Source: Lacihabitans sp. CCS-44
GTDB lineage: Bacteria > Bacteroidota > Bacteroidia > Cytophagales > Spirosomataceae
Direction: 5' to 3'
Length of the DNA stretch: 64,000 nucleotides
Assembly: GCF_024343735.1 (NCBI RefSeq)
Contig: NZ_RJUE01000060.1
Coordinates: 372,001 to 436,000, forward strand
Position numbers and translations under genes: made by a program. The notes beneath the pieces were generated by a model that ran no database searches, was not told the DNA's origin, and was given only the letters and a program-made list of their open reading frames with translations. This document shows, one piece after another, positions 10,184 through 17,188 of this stretch (within the stretch, counting starts at the first letter, position 1; each line of letters opens with the position of its first letter).

Positions 10184-10267
10184 TTCGGTCAAAGACCGAA
10201 ATACACACGTACGAAGGTCGGAGCCTTCGCACAGCAAGGATGTTTAATTTTGGTCAAAGACCGAAAA
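10184..10267. repeat. Field of small hairpins sharing GGTC/GACC
   Basis: Three short hairpins follow each other: TTCGGTC-AAA-GACCGAA at 10184-10200, CGAAGG/CCTTCG at 10212-10229, and TTTTGGTC-AAA-GACCGAAAA at 10248-10267. They resemble the core of the REP-like family and fill most of the 292-base gap between the exonuclease and the orphan gene. Confidence 0.6.
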
Positions 10268-10353
10268 CCATAAATACGAAGTTCGATGGATTTAAACTGC
10301 TGGAGATATAGAGGACTACGAAATTTCATTAAAAACCATGACGTTAAAAAAAA

Positions 10354-11217
10354 ATGAGTAAAATGATTACAGAAATTTTATCAAAAGAAGAATTGTATGA
10401 TACTTTAAAAAATAAATTTTGGTCAACCTACAATCTTGAAAATTTGGACTTTCATCTTCTGGATAATTGCAATGAGCTGAGAATAAATTTAAGTTTTTAT
10501 GATGGCTACGGTGAGTATTTACAAGATGAGCACGAAGTACATAATATTGTATTATCACTATTAAAAGTGAACGACTTTGAAGTTAATTTTGTGGATAAAC
10601 CGAGCATTACAGAGCTGGTATCTTATTTACATAAAAATAGAGAGCAATACACTCACATTGGATTTGATCCATCTAATACAGAATTTAAGTTAGCATTTGT
10701 TTTTGGAACAGAAGAAGATATTCGGTTTTTAAGAACAGAATTTGAATGCGAAAAAATCCTATTCGAAAATCTTGAAGTTACATCGAAACCAGTAAAAAAG
10801 TTTTTAAGTAATGATGTGATAACTATCGAACTAAAAAAAGAATTTATACCTTCTGCCGCCCAGATAAAATCTTTTTTCTTGAAAAACGATTTTAATGTCT
10901 TTTTTACCGAATATTGGGGAGACGAGCTTTCTGTTGGAGAAATCAAGCAGAACTTAAATGGCGTATTTCTAAAAGACTCCCTAGATAAAAGAAATGCTGG
11001 AATTCAAATGGGTATTGAAAACGCCGCAGAAATAGTCAAATGGAAACTTTATAATATTTCAGATTATGTATCTATCTGGGATTTATTGATAAATCACTTT
11101 TTGCCAAAAATAAATTACCAAAGAATTATATCTGGCAATGTAATATTTAGCAGAGAGAAATGGGAAGACAAGAGTTATAAATCAAGTTTTGATTCATCGT
11201 CTACTTATGAGACTTAA
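10354..11217 (+). CDS. Hypothetical protein, no recognised family
   Basis: This 287-residue cytoplasmic protein has no signal peptide or membrane segment and no motif I recognise. It is acidic and aromatic-rich, with mixed alpha/beta-looking segments (for example LRINLSFYDGYGEYL and YTHIGFDPSNTEFKLAFVFG). Its base composition is lower in G+C than the neighbouring nadA and exonuclease genes. It is flanked on both sides by palindromic-repeat fields (10081-10267 and 11232-11475), a pattern consistent with an inserted accessory gene. A second ATG at 10363 is possible. It could be an immunity-type or other orphan protein, but nothing in the sequence shows this. Confidence 0.6.
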   Translation: MSKMITEILSKEELYDTLKNKFWSTYNLENLDFHLLDNCNELRINLSFYDGYGEYLQDEHEVHNIVLSLLKVNDFEVNFVDKPSITELVSYLHKNREQYTHIGFDPSNTEFKLAFVFGTEEDIRFLRTEFECEKILFENLEVTSKPVKKFLSNDVITIELKKEFIPSAAQIKSFFLKNDFNVFFTEYWGDELSVGEIKQNLNGVFLKDSLDKRNAGIQMGIENAAEIVKWKLYNISDYVSIWDLLINHFLPKINYQRIISGNVIFSREKWEDKSYKSSFDSSSTYET

Positions 11218-11231
11218 TCAAAAATTCACAG

Positions 11232-11261
11232 GTCTGTTAAGCTCACTACCTTCGTAGGAGT
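11232..11261. repeat. Nested hairpin in intergenic repeat field
   Basis: CTCACT at 11232-11237 pairs with AGTGAG at 11256-11261, with an inner CCT/AGG pairing around TCGT. It lies just after the orphan gene. The inner CCTTCGTAGG sequence resembles the one at 11443-11452. Confidence 0.5.
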
Positions 11262-11310
11262 TCAAAGTGAGTAACACCTGCAGAACGAGGCGATGTAATA
11301 TTAAAGATAT

Positions 11311-11421
11311 ACCAAAATTCTCTAAGTTTCGAAGTAAATCTACGATAAATGAAACCAATAATAACCCTACTATTTCTCCTCATTCTCTCCACAACCCCAC
11401 TATTTGCCCAACAAAAGCAAG
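11311..11421 (+). repeat. Degenerate upstream duplicate of the deacetylase gene start (copy 1)
   Basis: From ACCAAAATTCTCTAAGTTTC to CAACAAAAGCAAG this segment closely matches 11505-11633, which contains the leader and signal-peptide codons of the intact deacetylase gene. The shared stretch includes AATAATAACCCTACTA, CTCTCCAC and CACTATTTGCCCAACAAAAG. The copies are about 200 bases apart and separated by small hairpins. Confidence 0.8.
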
Positions 11422-11495
11422 CCAGCTCTGCGAAGGCTATTGCCTTCGTAGGTGTGAACAGCGGGTTTCACCCGCAGAAAACGTGCGTGAAATAA
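11349..11495 (+). pseudogene. Truncated duplicate of deacetylase signal peptide (48-codon remnant)
   Basis: An ATG at 11349 opens a 48-codon frame. Its first 24 residues (beginning MKPIITLLFLLILSTTPLFA) nearly repeat the signal peptide of the deacetylase at 11561 (beginning MRTIITLLILLFLSTSPLFA). After QQKQ the frame runs into the hairpins CGAAGGC/GCCTTCG (11431-11448) and GCGGGT/ACCCGC (11461-11475) and stops at 11493. The likely history is duplication of the gene start followed by repeat insertion or deletion. It may still be translated and exported as a tiny peptide, but it is best regarded as a remnant. Confidence 0.7.
11431..11475. repeat. Two adjacent hairpins inside the remnant
   Basis: CGAAGGC-TATT-GCCTTCG at 11431-11448 is followed by GCGGGT-TTC-ACCCGC at 11461-11475. 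Both are perfect stems and interrupt the duplicated gene start, marking the point where similarity to the intact gene ends. Confidence 0.65.
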
Positions 11496-11560
11496 AAAAG
11501 ACAAACCAAAAATTCTCTAAATTTCCGAAGGAATAACAAACCCAGAGAAATCAAACACCA

Positions 11561-12505
11561 ATGAGAACAATAATAACCCTACTAATTCTCCTTTTTCTCT
11601 CCACCTCCCCACTATTTGCCCAACAAAAGCAAGTCTGTTTTAGCATTGATGACCTCCCGGTGGTGAATTACGGAATTAATATGCCTGAATTTCATAATCA
11701 AATCACAGACAAATTATTAACAGGCTTAAAAAAGCATGAAATACAAGCAATAGGCTTTGTAAATGAGGGTAAAATGTATGATGCCAAAGGAAAAGTCATT
11801 GCTTTCCAAAAGGAGAACCTCGAGAAATGGCTGAAATATGGAATGGATTTGGGCAATCATACGCTTCGCCACAAAGATTTCAACAATGTGGATTTTGGTG
11901 ATTATACGGCAGAAATATTGAAAGGAGAGAAAATCACCAAAGCATTACTTCGCAAATACAACAAGGAAATGAAGTATTTTCGGCATCCATTTTTGCATGT
12001 TGGAGCAACAAAAGATCGGGCAGATTCTTTAGAGAACTTTCTCAAAAAGCACCATTATATCACCGCCCCAGTTACGATTGACAACGAAGATTACCTCTTT
12101 GCCAATGCCTACCAAAAAGCTTTGATAAAGAAAGATACGGTTTTAGCTCAAATGATTGGAAAAGACTATATCAGCTACATGGAGCAAAAGATTTTTTACT
12201 ACGAAAAGATGTCTCAGGCACTTTTTGGCAGACAAATTCCACAAATATTGCTCATTCACGCCAGCCTTTTGAATGCCGATTATGTCCAACAATTAGCCGA
12301 AATCTATACCAAAAACGGCTATAAATTTATTTCAATGGATGAAACGATGATGGACGAAGCCTATAAAACACCCATATCAAAATTTGGTAAATACGGCATT
12401 TCGTGGCTTGATCGCTGGGCCATTTCACAAGGCAAAGCAGGAGATTTCTTCAAAGGAGACCCCGAAACACCCAAATATGTGGCAGACTTAAGCAATCAGA
12501 AGTAA
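11561..12505 (+). CDS. Secreted polysaccharide deacetylase (NodB homology)
   Basis: The 314-residue protein has a signal peptide (residues 1-21, cut near FAQ) and a NodB/CE4-type catalytic domain. The Asp pair D30-D31 lies in CFSIDDLP, the metal-site histidines H100 and H104 in GNHTLRHKDF, and the arginine motif RHPFLH at 141-146. Such enzymes remove N- or O-acetyl groups from chitin-like, peptidoglycan or other acetylated polysaccharides in the periplasm or outside the cell; the substrate here is not evident. Its leader and signal-peptide codons are duplicated upstream. It is followed by a pair of inverted REP-like repeats that separate it from the convergent HxlR regulator. Confidence 0.9.
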   Translation: MRTIITLLILLFLSTSPLFAQQKQVCFSIDDLPVVNYGINMPEFHNQITDKLLTGLKKHEIQAIGFVNEGKMYDAKGKVIAFQKENLEKWLKYGMDLGNHTLRHKDFNNVDFGDYTAEILKGEKITKALLRKYNKEMKYFRHPFLHVGATKDRADSLENFLKKHHYITAPVTIDNEDYLFANAYQKALIKKDTVLAQMIGKDYISYMEQKIFYYEKMSQALFGRQIPQILLIHASLLNADYVQQLAEIYTKNGYKFISMDETMMDEAYKTPISKFGKYGISWLDRWAISQGKAGDFFKGDPETPKYVADLSNQK

Positions 12506-12514
12506 TTAGAGAGT

Positions 12515-12540
12515 AAGGTCAGCACCGCAGGTCGGACCTG
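12515..12540 (+). repeat. REP-like palindromic repeat, copy b
   Basis: This copy has the core CCGCAGGTCGGACCTG at 12525-12540 and begins 10 bases after the deacetylase stop codon. Together with inverted copy c it can form a large hairpin between two convergent genes. Confidence 0.75.
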
Positions 12541-12567
12541 AAATAGTAAAGAACGTATAAATACACA

Positions 12568-12593
12568 CAGGTCTGACCTTCGGTACCGACCTA
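12568..12593 (-). repeat. REP-like palindromic repeat, copy c (inverted)
   Basis: On the minus strand this reads TAGGTCGGTACCGAAGGTCA followed by GACCTG, the same element as copy b with a few changes, in opposite orientation and 27 bases away. The b-c pair could act as a bidirectional transcript end between the deacetylase and HxlR genes. Confidence 0.65.
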
Positions 12594-12606
12594 ATATTTA
12601 AATTTC

Positions 12607-13002
12607 TTACGCACTCTGTCTACCCATATTCAATGCTGGCAAGCTTTCCATAATATTGGTTTGGCGATGTTGCAGCCCCCAGTGTATCATGGCCTCCATT
12701 ACCAGGTGTAGCTCTTGGCCAGATGGTGTCAATTCGTATTCTACCGTTACAGGTGTGGTATTGTACACCGTACGGGTCACTATGCCGTTTACTTCTAAGT
12801 CTTTTAATTCTTGAGAAAGCATTCTGGGTGTAATTTTTTTTACTTCACGTTCTATTTCCTTAAATCGTTTTTTGCCAAAAAGCAATGTACCAATGATAGG
12901 CATTTTCCATTTTCCATGGAAAGCATTGAGCGTATCCTGTACTGCCAATACGTATGATACTGGACACTTTTTGACGGTTTCTAGTTTTTCAAAGAATTTC
13001 AT
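12607..13002 (-). CDS. HxlR-family winged-helix transcriptional regulator
   Basis: The 131-residue protein matches the HxlR family: an N-terminal cysteine (C13 in KKCPV), the motif GKWKMPIIGTLLFGKKRFKE, and the recognition-helix region ITPRMLSQELKDLEVNGIV followed by the wing and TPSGQEL. Family members act as dimers and often sense quinones, aldehydes or oxidants through the conserved cysteine. An upstream start at 13047 would add 15 unusual residues that overlap the promoter region, so 13002 is preferred. It is divergent from a QorB-like oxidoreductase, the same partnership as ytfH/ytfG in Escherichia coli, which suggests it controls that gene and itself. Confidence 0.9.
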   Translation of the reverse strand: MKFFEKLETVKKCPVSYVLAVQDTLNAFHGKWKMPIIGTLLFGKKRFKEIEREVKKITPRMLSQELKDLEVNGIVTRTVYNTTPVTVEYELTPSGQELHLVMEAMIHWGLQHRQTNIMESLPALNMGRQSA

Positions 13003-13022
13003 CTTGTTGATAATCAAATAAC

Positions 13023-13091
13023 TATACTTTACAATACCACTATACAAAAGTATACTGATATATTTTATATAGCAAATGTAATATACTTTTG
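13023..13091. promoter_or_regulatory. Divergent promoter/operator with TATACTTT half-sites
   Basis: CAAAAGTATA at 13045-13054 and TATACTTTTG at 13082-13091 form a perfect 10-base inverted repeat. A third half-site TATACTTT lies at 13023-13030. Each outer half contains a Bacteroidota -7 box TACTTTTG (minus at 13052-13045, plus at 13084-13091), so the repeat can be read as paired divergent promoters, as an HxlR operator over them, or both. Confidence 0.6.
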
Positions 13092-13119
13092 AGCATTAAT
13101 AATCAAAACGAACAAAAAA

Positions 13120-13983
13120 ATGATACTAGTAACAGGAGCGACGGGACAATTGGGGCAGATTGTAATAGAAAAATTATCGGAGAAAATACCAACCAGCCAA
13201 ATAGCCGCTTTGGTAAGAGATGCAGCCAAAGCAGAGCATTTAACTGCAAAGGGCATAGATGTAAGAGTAGGAGACTATCATAATAGCAATAGTTTATTGG
13301 CAGCATTTCAAGGGGTAGAAAAATTACTTTTGATTTCGTCAAACGATTTCAACGACCGCCTTGGGCAGCACAAAAACGTTATAGACGCAGCTGTAAAAGC
13401 AGGGGTGAAGCACATACTTTACACCGGCGTAACGATGAATGACATTCAAACATCGCCCTTAAAGCCATTTTTGGAGGATCATTATCTTACAGAAGAATAC
13501 ATAAAAGTAAGCGGCTTGAGCTACACATTTCTTCAAAACAGTCTTTATGCAGAGGTAATACCAATGTTTTTGGGAGAAAATGTGGTAGAAACGGGTGTTT
13601 TCTTTCCTGCGGGGCAGGGCAAAGTTGCCTTTGCTTTAAGAGAAGATCTTGGCGAAGCTACAGCGAATATTTTGATGAGCGAAGGACACGAAAACCAAAC
13701 ATATCATTTGACAGGTTCGGAGACGATTTCATTTGCAGAAGTGGCAGCTATACTGTCGGAGCTTTCAGGAAAAGACGTAAGCTACATAAACCCAGAAAAT
13801 GAGGTATTTGTAGGAGCATTAAAGCAGTTTGGTTTGCCAGAACCTATCATTCAGATGTCTGTTCTATTTGCCGCAGGTATCAAAAACAACGACTTTAACA
13901 AAATCTATGGAAGTCTTGAGAAGTTTTTAGAACGTACACCAACTAATATAAAAACATATTTGAAAGCCGCATATACGCTTTGA
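13120..13983 (+). CDS. NAD(P)-binding oxidoreductase, QorB/NmrA-like (atypical SDR)
   Basis: The 287-residue protein begins with the Rossmann nucleotide-binding motif TGATGQLG (residues 5-12) and has the extended NmrA-like layout, including ALVRDAAKAEHL after the second strand and a Tyr-rich middle (HYLTEEYIKVSGLSYTFL). It resembles QorB (YtfG), an NAD(P)H-quinone reductase of the atypical SDR group. Divergence from an HxlR regulator supports a role in quinone or electrophile detoxification. The substrate is inferred. A hairpin terminator follows 21 bases after the stop codon. Confidence 0.85.
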   Translation: MILVTGATGQLGQIVIEKLSEKIPTSQIAALVRDAAKAEHLTAKGIDVRVGDYHNSNSLLAAFQGVEKLLLISSNDFNDRLGQHKNVIDAAVKAGVKHILYTGVTMNDIQTSPLKPFLEDHYLTEEYIKVSGLSYTFLQNSLYAEVIPMFLGENVVETGVFFPAGQGKVAFALREDLGEATANILMSEGHENQTYHLTGSETISFAEVAAILSELSGKDVSYINPENEVFVGALKQFGLPEPIIQMSVLFAAGIKNNDFNKIYGSLEKFLERTPTNIKTYLKAAYTL

Positions 13984-14004
13984 TTTTACATTAGTTTCGA
14001 AATG

Positions 14005-14046
14005 AGTTCAGGTATTTCTAATTGGGATTACCTGAGCTTTGTTTTT
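14005..14046 (+). terminator. Hairpin terminator after the QorB-like gene
   Basis: AGTTCAGGTA at 14005-14014 pairs with TACCTGAGCT at 14029-14038 (one G-T pair) and is followed by TTGTTTTT. It lies between two convergent genes. Confidence 0.7.
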
Positions 14047-14073
14047 AATAACCAAAATATTGAAGGAATAAAC

Positions 14074-14712
14074 TCAAATAGAAAATCCCAAACTCATACC
14101 AAAAATGTTGGTAGACCCAGTGATCGGATTCCAAGAGAAACTGCCTTTATAATATTTTGGGGTGTATTGTAGTTTTAAGAATATAACTTTTGGTTTTGGC
14201 GGAATATCAAAAACCACTTGTTGCCGCAGACCAATTATACCCGAGAAGTTATGCCGAGGCTCTGAAATCCCATAAAACACAGGCGTGTAGGCAGCACCAA
14301 CTTCAGCAAACCATTCTATTGATATTTTTGAAGGGGTTGATTTGCATTTTAACGAAACCCGCTGTTTAATTCTTCGTTTTAGATTATTCACCAAAATATT
14401 CTGGGTAACAGACATAGGCAGTGATACCCCATTGTCACTCCAACCAAATTTATTTAGATTTTTAGAGCCGGGGACAAAGCCAATACCATATCTGATATCC
14501 GTGAAGGATTTCATGCGGCGATTTACAGCATGATCCATGTTCAAAGAAAAGATAGGACTAACAGCGAAAGTTTCGAGAAAAATAGCCTTTTGGTATCTAG
14601 TGCGATACGAGATTTGTCCAATTCCTTCCAAAGAAAAAATCAGGATTAAAAGTGTAATTATGGTTTTTTTCACAAAAAATTTATGGGTAACAAAGCACTG
14701 TTTCTTATTCAA
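14074..14712 (-). CDS. Secreted hypothetical protein, possible outer-membrane beta-barrel
   Basis: The 212-residue product has an N-terminal hydrophobic signal (KKTIITLLILIFSLEGIGQ) and then alternating hydrophobic/polar strands ending in an aromatic-rich C-terminus (NIFGMSLGFSI), as expected for a small outer-membrane beta-barrel. No family is recognised. The ATG at 14712 gives a 13-residue extension before the signal core. A GTG at 14673 would give a canonical MKKTII start and may be the true one, since GTG is also used for the adenosine deaminase gene of this window. It is divergent from the CtpA gene across a 282-base gap in which I see no other gene. Confidence 0.65.
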   Translation of the reverse strand: MNKKQCFVTHKFFVKKTIITLLILIFSLEGIGQISYRTRYQKAIFLETFAVSPIFSLNMDHAVNRRMKSFTDIRYGIGFVPGSKNLNKFGWSDNGVSLPMSVTQNILVNNLKRRIKQRVSLKCKSTPSKISIEWFAEVGAAYTPVFYGISEPRHNFSGIIGLRQQVVFDIPPKPKVIFLKLQYTPKYYKGSFSWNPITGSTNIFGMSLGFSI

Positions 14713-14954
14713 AACCAGTCTTTTTTTACTGCAAATAGTATCTTTACAGAATATAAACTGACTATTTTTCGATATTAAACGTTGTATGCCGAAACTTATT
14801 TTAGCGTCCTGCGTTTCTATACCATCTACAAAATGTATTCTAAAGGTAAAAGTTTCATTTGAAAATATAGATGTTTGCTTTAAAAAAAAACAGAATCTTG
14901 ATTAAATGGCATATAAACCCATCTATAAAATACCAGTTTAGATAAAAAATTGGG

Positions 14955-14962
14955 TAATTTGC
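14955..14962 (+). promoter_or_regulatory. Promoter-like TAATTTGC before the CtpA-type protease gene
   Basis: TAATTTGC lies 32 bases before the ATG and resembles a -7 element one base shorter than TAnnTTTG. The same octamer precedes two other genes in the window (19289-19296 on the minus strand and 29999-30006). Confidence 0.4.
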
Positions 14963-14994
14963 GTTCTTAAATGTATCAATTGTCATATCAATAA

Positions 14995-16617
14995 ATGAAT
15001 TATCAAAACGATAAAAAGTCAATAATCTTACCCATTGCGGTTGCCATTTCGTTGGTTATAGGAATAGTATTGGGAGCCAATTTTTTTGGAAAAAAAACAT
15101 TCATTTCAAATGCCGGAGGTACCAATTCTGTGTTTAAAGAGGTGCTGATGCACATCAATAAAAGCTATGTTGACGATGTTAACATTGATTCGCTTTCGCA
15201 ATATGGCATAGAAAAAATGCTCGAAAAACTGGACCCACATACAGCATTTTTACCTCCGCAAGATGCTGAGCTGGCCAGTGCAGACTTGCACAATGGTTTT
15301 GATGGAATAGGGGTGGAGTTCAACATTTTTAACGACTCTCTTTTTGTGGTTTCACCGCTTGTGGGCGGCCCTTCAGAAGCCATTGGTATAAAAACAGGCG
15401 ATATTATTCTCAAAGCGGACACTATAAATCTTACAGGTAAAAACCTAAACTCCAATGTGGTTTTTAAAAGTCTTCGAGGCCCAAGAAACTCAATAGTGAA
15501 GTTGATCATAAAAAGAAAAGGAACGCCGAAACTTTTATCTTTCAACGTAAAAAGAGACAAAATACCGACTTACTCCATAGATGCCGCCTACATGATGCCC
15601 GACAAAAAAACGGGTTACATCAAAGTTAATCGCTTTGCCGAAACCACCTATGATGAGTTTAAAGCACATTTGGGGGCATTAAAAACCAAGGGAATGACTC
15701 AATTGATGATTGACCTAAGAGGAAATCCAGGTGGATATATGGACAGAGCTACTGACATGGTGGATGAATTGGTAGGCGGAAATGATGTCATTGTATATAC
15801 CAAAGGTAAAGACCGTTCAAACAATTATGAAGTAAAAGCCTCAAAATCAGGCATTTTTGAAAAAGGCAAAATAGTAGTTTTGGTGGACGAAGGTAGTGCC
15901 TCGGCGTCGGAGATTGTAAGTGGCTCGCTCCAAGATTTTGACCGTGCGACCATTGTCGGAAGAAGAACATTTGGAAAAGGATTAGTACAAGCACCCATAC
16001 AGCTTTCAGATGGTTCAGAGCTAAGATTGACGATTTCGAGGTATTATATACCGAGTGGAAGAAGTATCCAGAAACCGTATGAGTTGGGCAAAACGGAAGA
16101 TTATATGGAAGATATGCACAACAGATATGCCAGCAAAGAGCTTTTTGTGAAAGACAGTATAAAATCAAATCAAAAACTGAAATTCAAAACCAAAGGTGGT
16201 CGGACAGTTTACGGTGGAGGCGGCATCACGCCAGATGTTTTTGTGCCACAAGATACCAGCTATTACACCGCCTATTTGGTGGACATGTTCGCCAAAAATA
16301 TTTTCAGAGAATATAGCTTAAACTATACAGTTCAAAATTCATCAAAATTACAAGCTATGGGTTTTGAAAACTACCTGAAAAGCTTTCAAGTCGATGATAA
16401 AATGCTCTTTGATATAAAAGCCATGGGAACGAAAAACCAAGTAAGGTTTTCAGAAAAGGAATATCAGAAATCTAAAGCATTTATAAAAACACACATGAAA
16501 GCTCTAATTGCCAGAAATGTTTGGAAAAATAACGAAAAAACGGGCCTGACTAACGAGTTTTATCAGATTATAAATCAAGATGATAATATGATAAAAGTTG
16601 GTTTGAGTAAGTTTTGA
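14995..16617 (+). CDS. S41 family C-terminal processing protease (CtpA-type)
   Basis: This 540-residue serine protease has an N-terminal membrane anchor (about residues 10-30), an S41 N-terminal region (HINKSYVDDVNIDSLSQ), a PDZ domain (about 85-170, with FDGIGVEF) and the S41 catalytic domain. S303 in GSASASEI and K328 in TFGKGLVQ form the Ser-Lys dyad with the characteristic spacing of 25. Such periplasmic proteases trim the C-termini of exported proteins and degrade peptidoglycan hydrolases. It is transcribed alone: the next gene is convergent and only 13 bases separate the stop codons. Confidence 0.95.
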   Translation: MNYQNDKKSIILPIAVAISLVIGIVLGANFFGKKTFISNAGGTNSVFKEVLMHINKSYVDDVNIDSLSQYGIEKMLEKLDPHTAFLPPQDAELASADLHNGFDGIGVEFNIFNDSLFVVSPLVGGPSEAIGIKTGDIILKADTINLTGKNLNSNVVFKSLRGPRNSIVKLIIKRKGTPKLLSFNVKRDKIPTYSIDAAYMMPDKKTGYIKVNRFAETTYDEFKAHLGALKTKGMTQLMIDLRGNPGGYMDRATDMVDELVGGNDVIVYTKGKDRSNNYEVKASKSGIFEKGKIVVLVDEGSASASEIVSGSLQDFDRATIVGRRTFGKGLVQAPIQLSDGSELRLTISRYYIPSGRSIQKPYELGKTEDYMEDMHNRYASKELFVKDSIKSNQKLKFKTKGGRTVYGGGGITPDVFVPQDTSYYTAYLVDMFAKNIFREYSLNYTVQNSSKLQAMGFENYLKSFQVDDKMLFDIKAMGTKNQVRFSEKEYQKSKAFIKTHMKALIARNVWKNNEKTGLTNEFYQIINQDDNMIKVGLSKF

Positions 16618-16630
16618 TTTTAGAAAAAAT

Positions 16631-17095
16631 TTAGTTGTGGCCACTAAAAGCAATCATTAAAAGAACTATAAAGCCTACAAGACCAAGTGCGTGAAGAATC
16701 GTTAGAATAATGCCCGCCCTAGCAAGCTTTTTGCCTTTTCTTTTGTTTTTCTTGATTCTGACAATTGCTATGATGCTAAAAACGAGGCCAACTATTCCTA
16801 ACAATACCGGATTAAACAGTACTTGAAGTTTAGCTAGAGCACGGAAAAAATAAAGAGCATAGGATAGAATGGCCGTCAGAGAAGCAGAAAAGCCAACAAT
16901 TGAAGATAATTCATATTCAGATTTCTTGACATTGGTGCTGTCTCGAGCAAAGCCTTCTGCGGTGTGTATTTTGATAAGCGAATCTAGCTTTATACTGTTT
17001 TGAACTGGAGTTTCCGTTGTGCCAAAAGACAAATTAGATAGACCAATTAGGCTGAAAAGAGTAATTAGGATAATGTATTTTATTTTGCAAGACAT
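16631..17095 (-). CDS. Small membrane protein with signal peptide and three predicted helices
   Basis: The 154-residue product begins with a signal-like segment (MSCKIKYIILITLFSLIGLS) and, after a polar region, has three hydrophobic segments: one around SSIVGFSASLTAILSYALYFF, one at VLLGIVGLVFSIIAIVRI, and a C-terminal one at IILTILHALGLVGFIVLLM. A basic linker RIKKNKRKGKKLARAG joins the last two, a layout like DUF4190-type proteins. A start at 17143 would add 16 residues before the signal. Function is unknown. It converges on the CtpA gene and follows the molybdopterin oxidoreductase on the same strand, 93 bases downstream. Confidence 0.7.
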   Translation of the reverse strand: MSCKIKYIILITLFSLIGLSNLSFGTTETPVQNSIKLDSLIKIHTAEGFARDSTNVKKSEYELSSIVGFSASLTAILSYALYFFRALAKLQVLFNPVLLGIVGLVFSIIAIVRIKKNKRKGKKLARAGIILTILHALGLVGFIVLLMIAFSGHN

Positions 17096-17188
17096 GGGAT
17101 TATTTTTTACTAAAATAATGCATTTTAGAGAGAATAAGAGCAAACAATCAAAAAACTTATTATAAGGTAATTAATTACTAATGACGTT

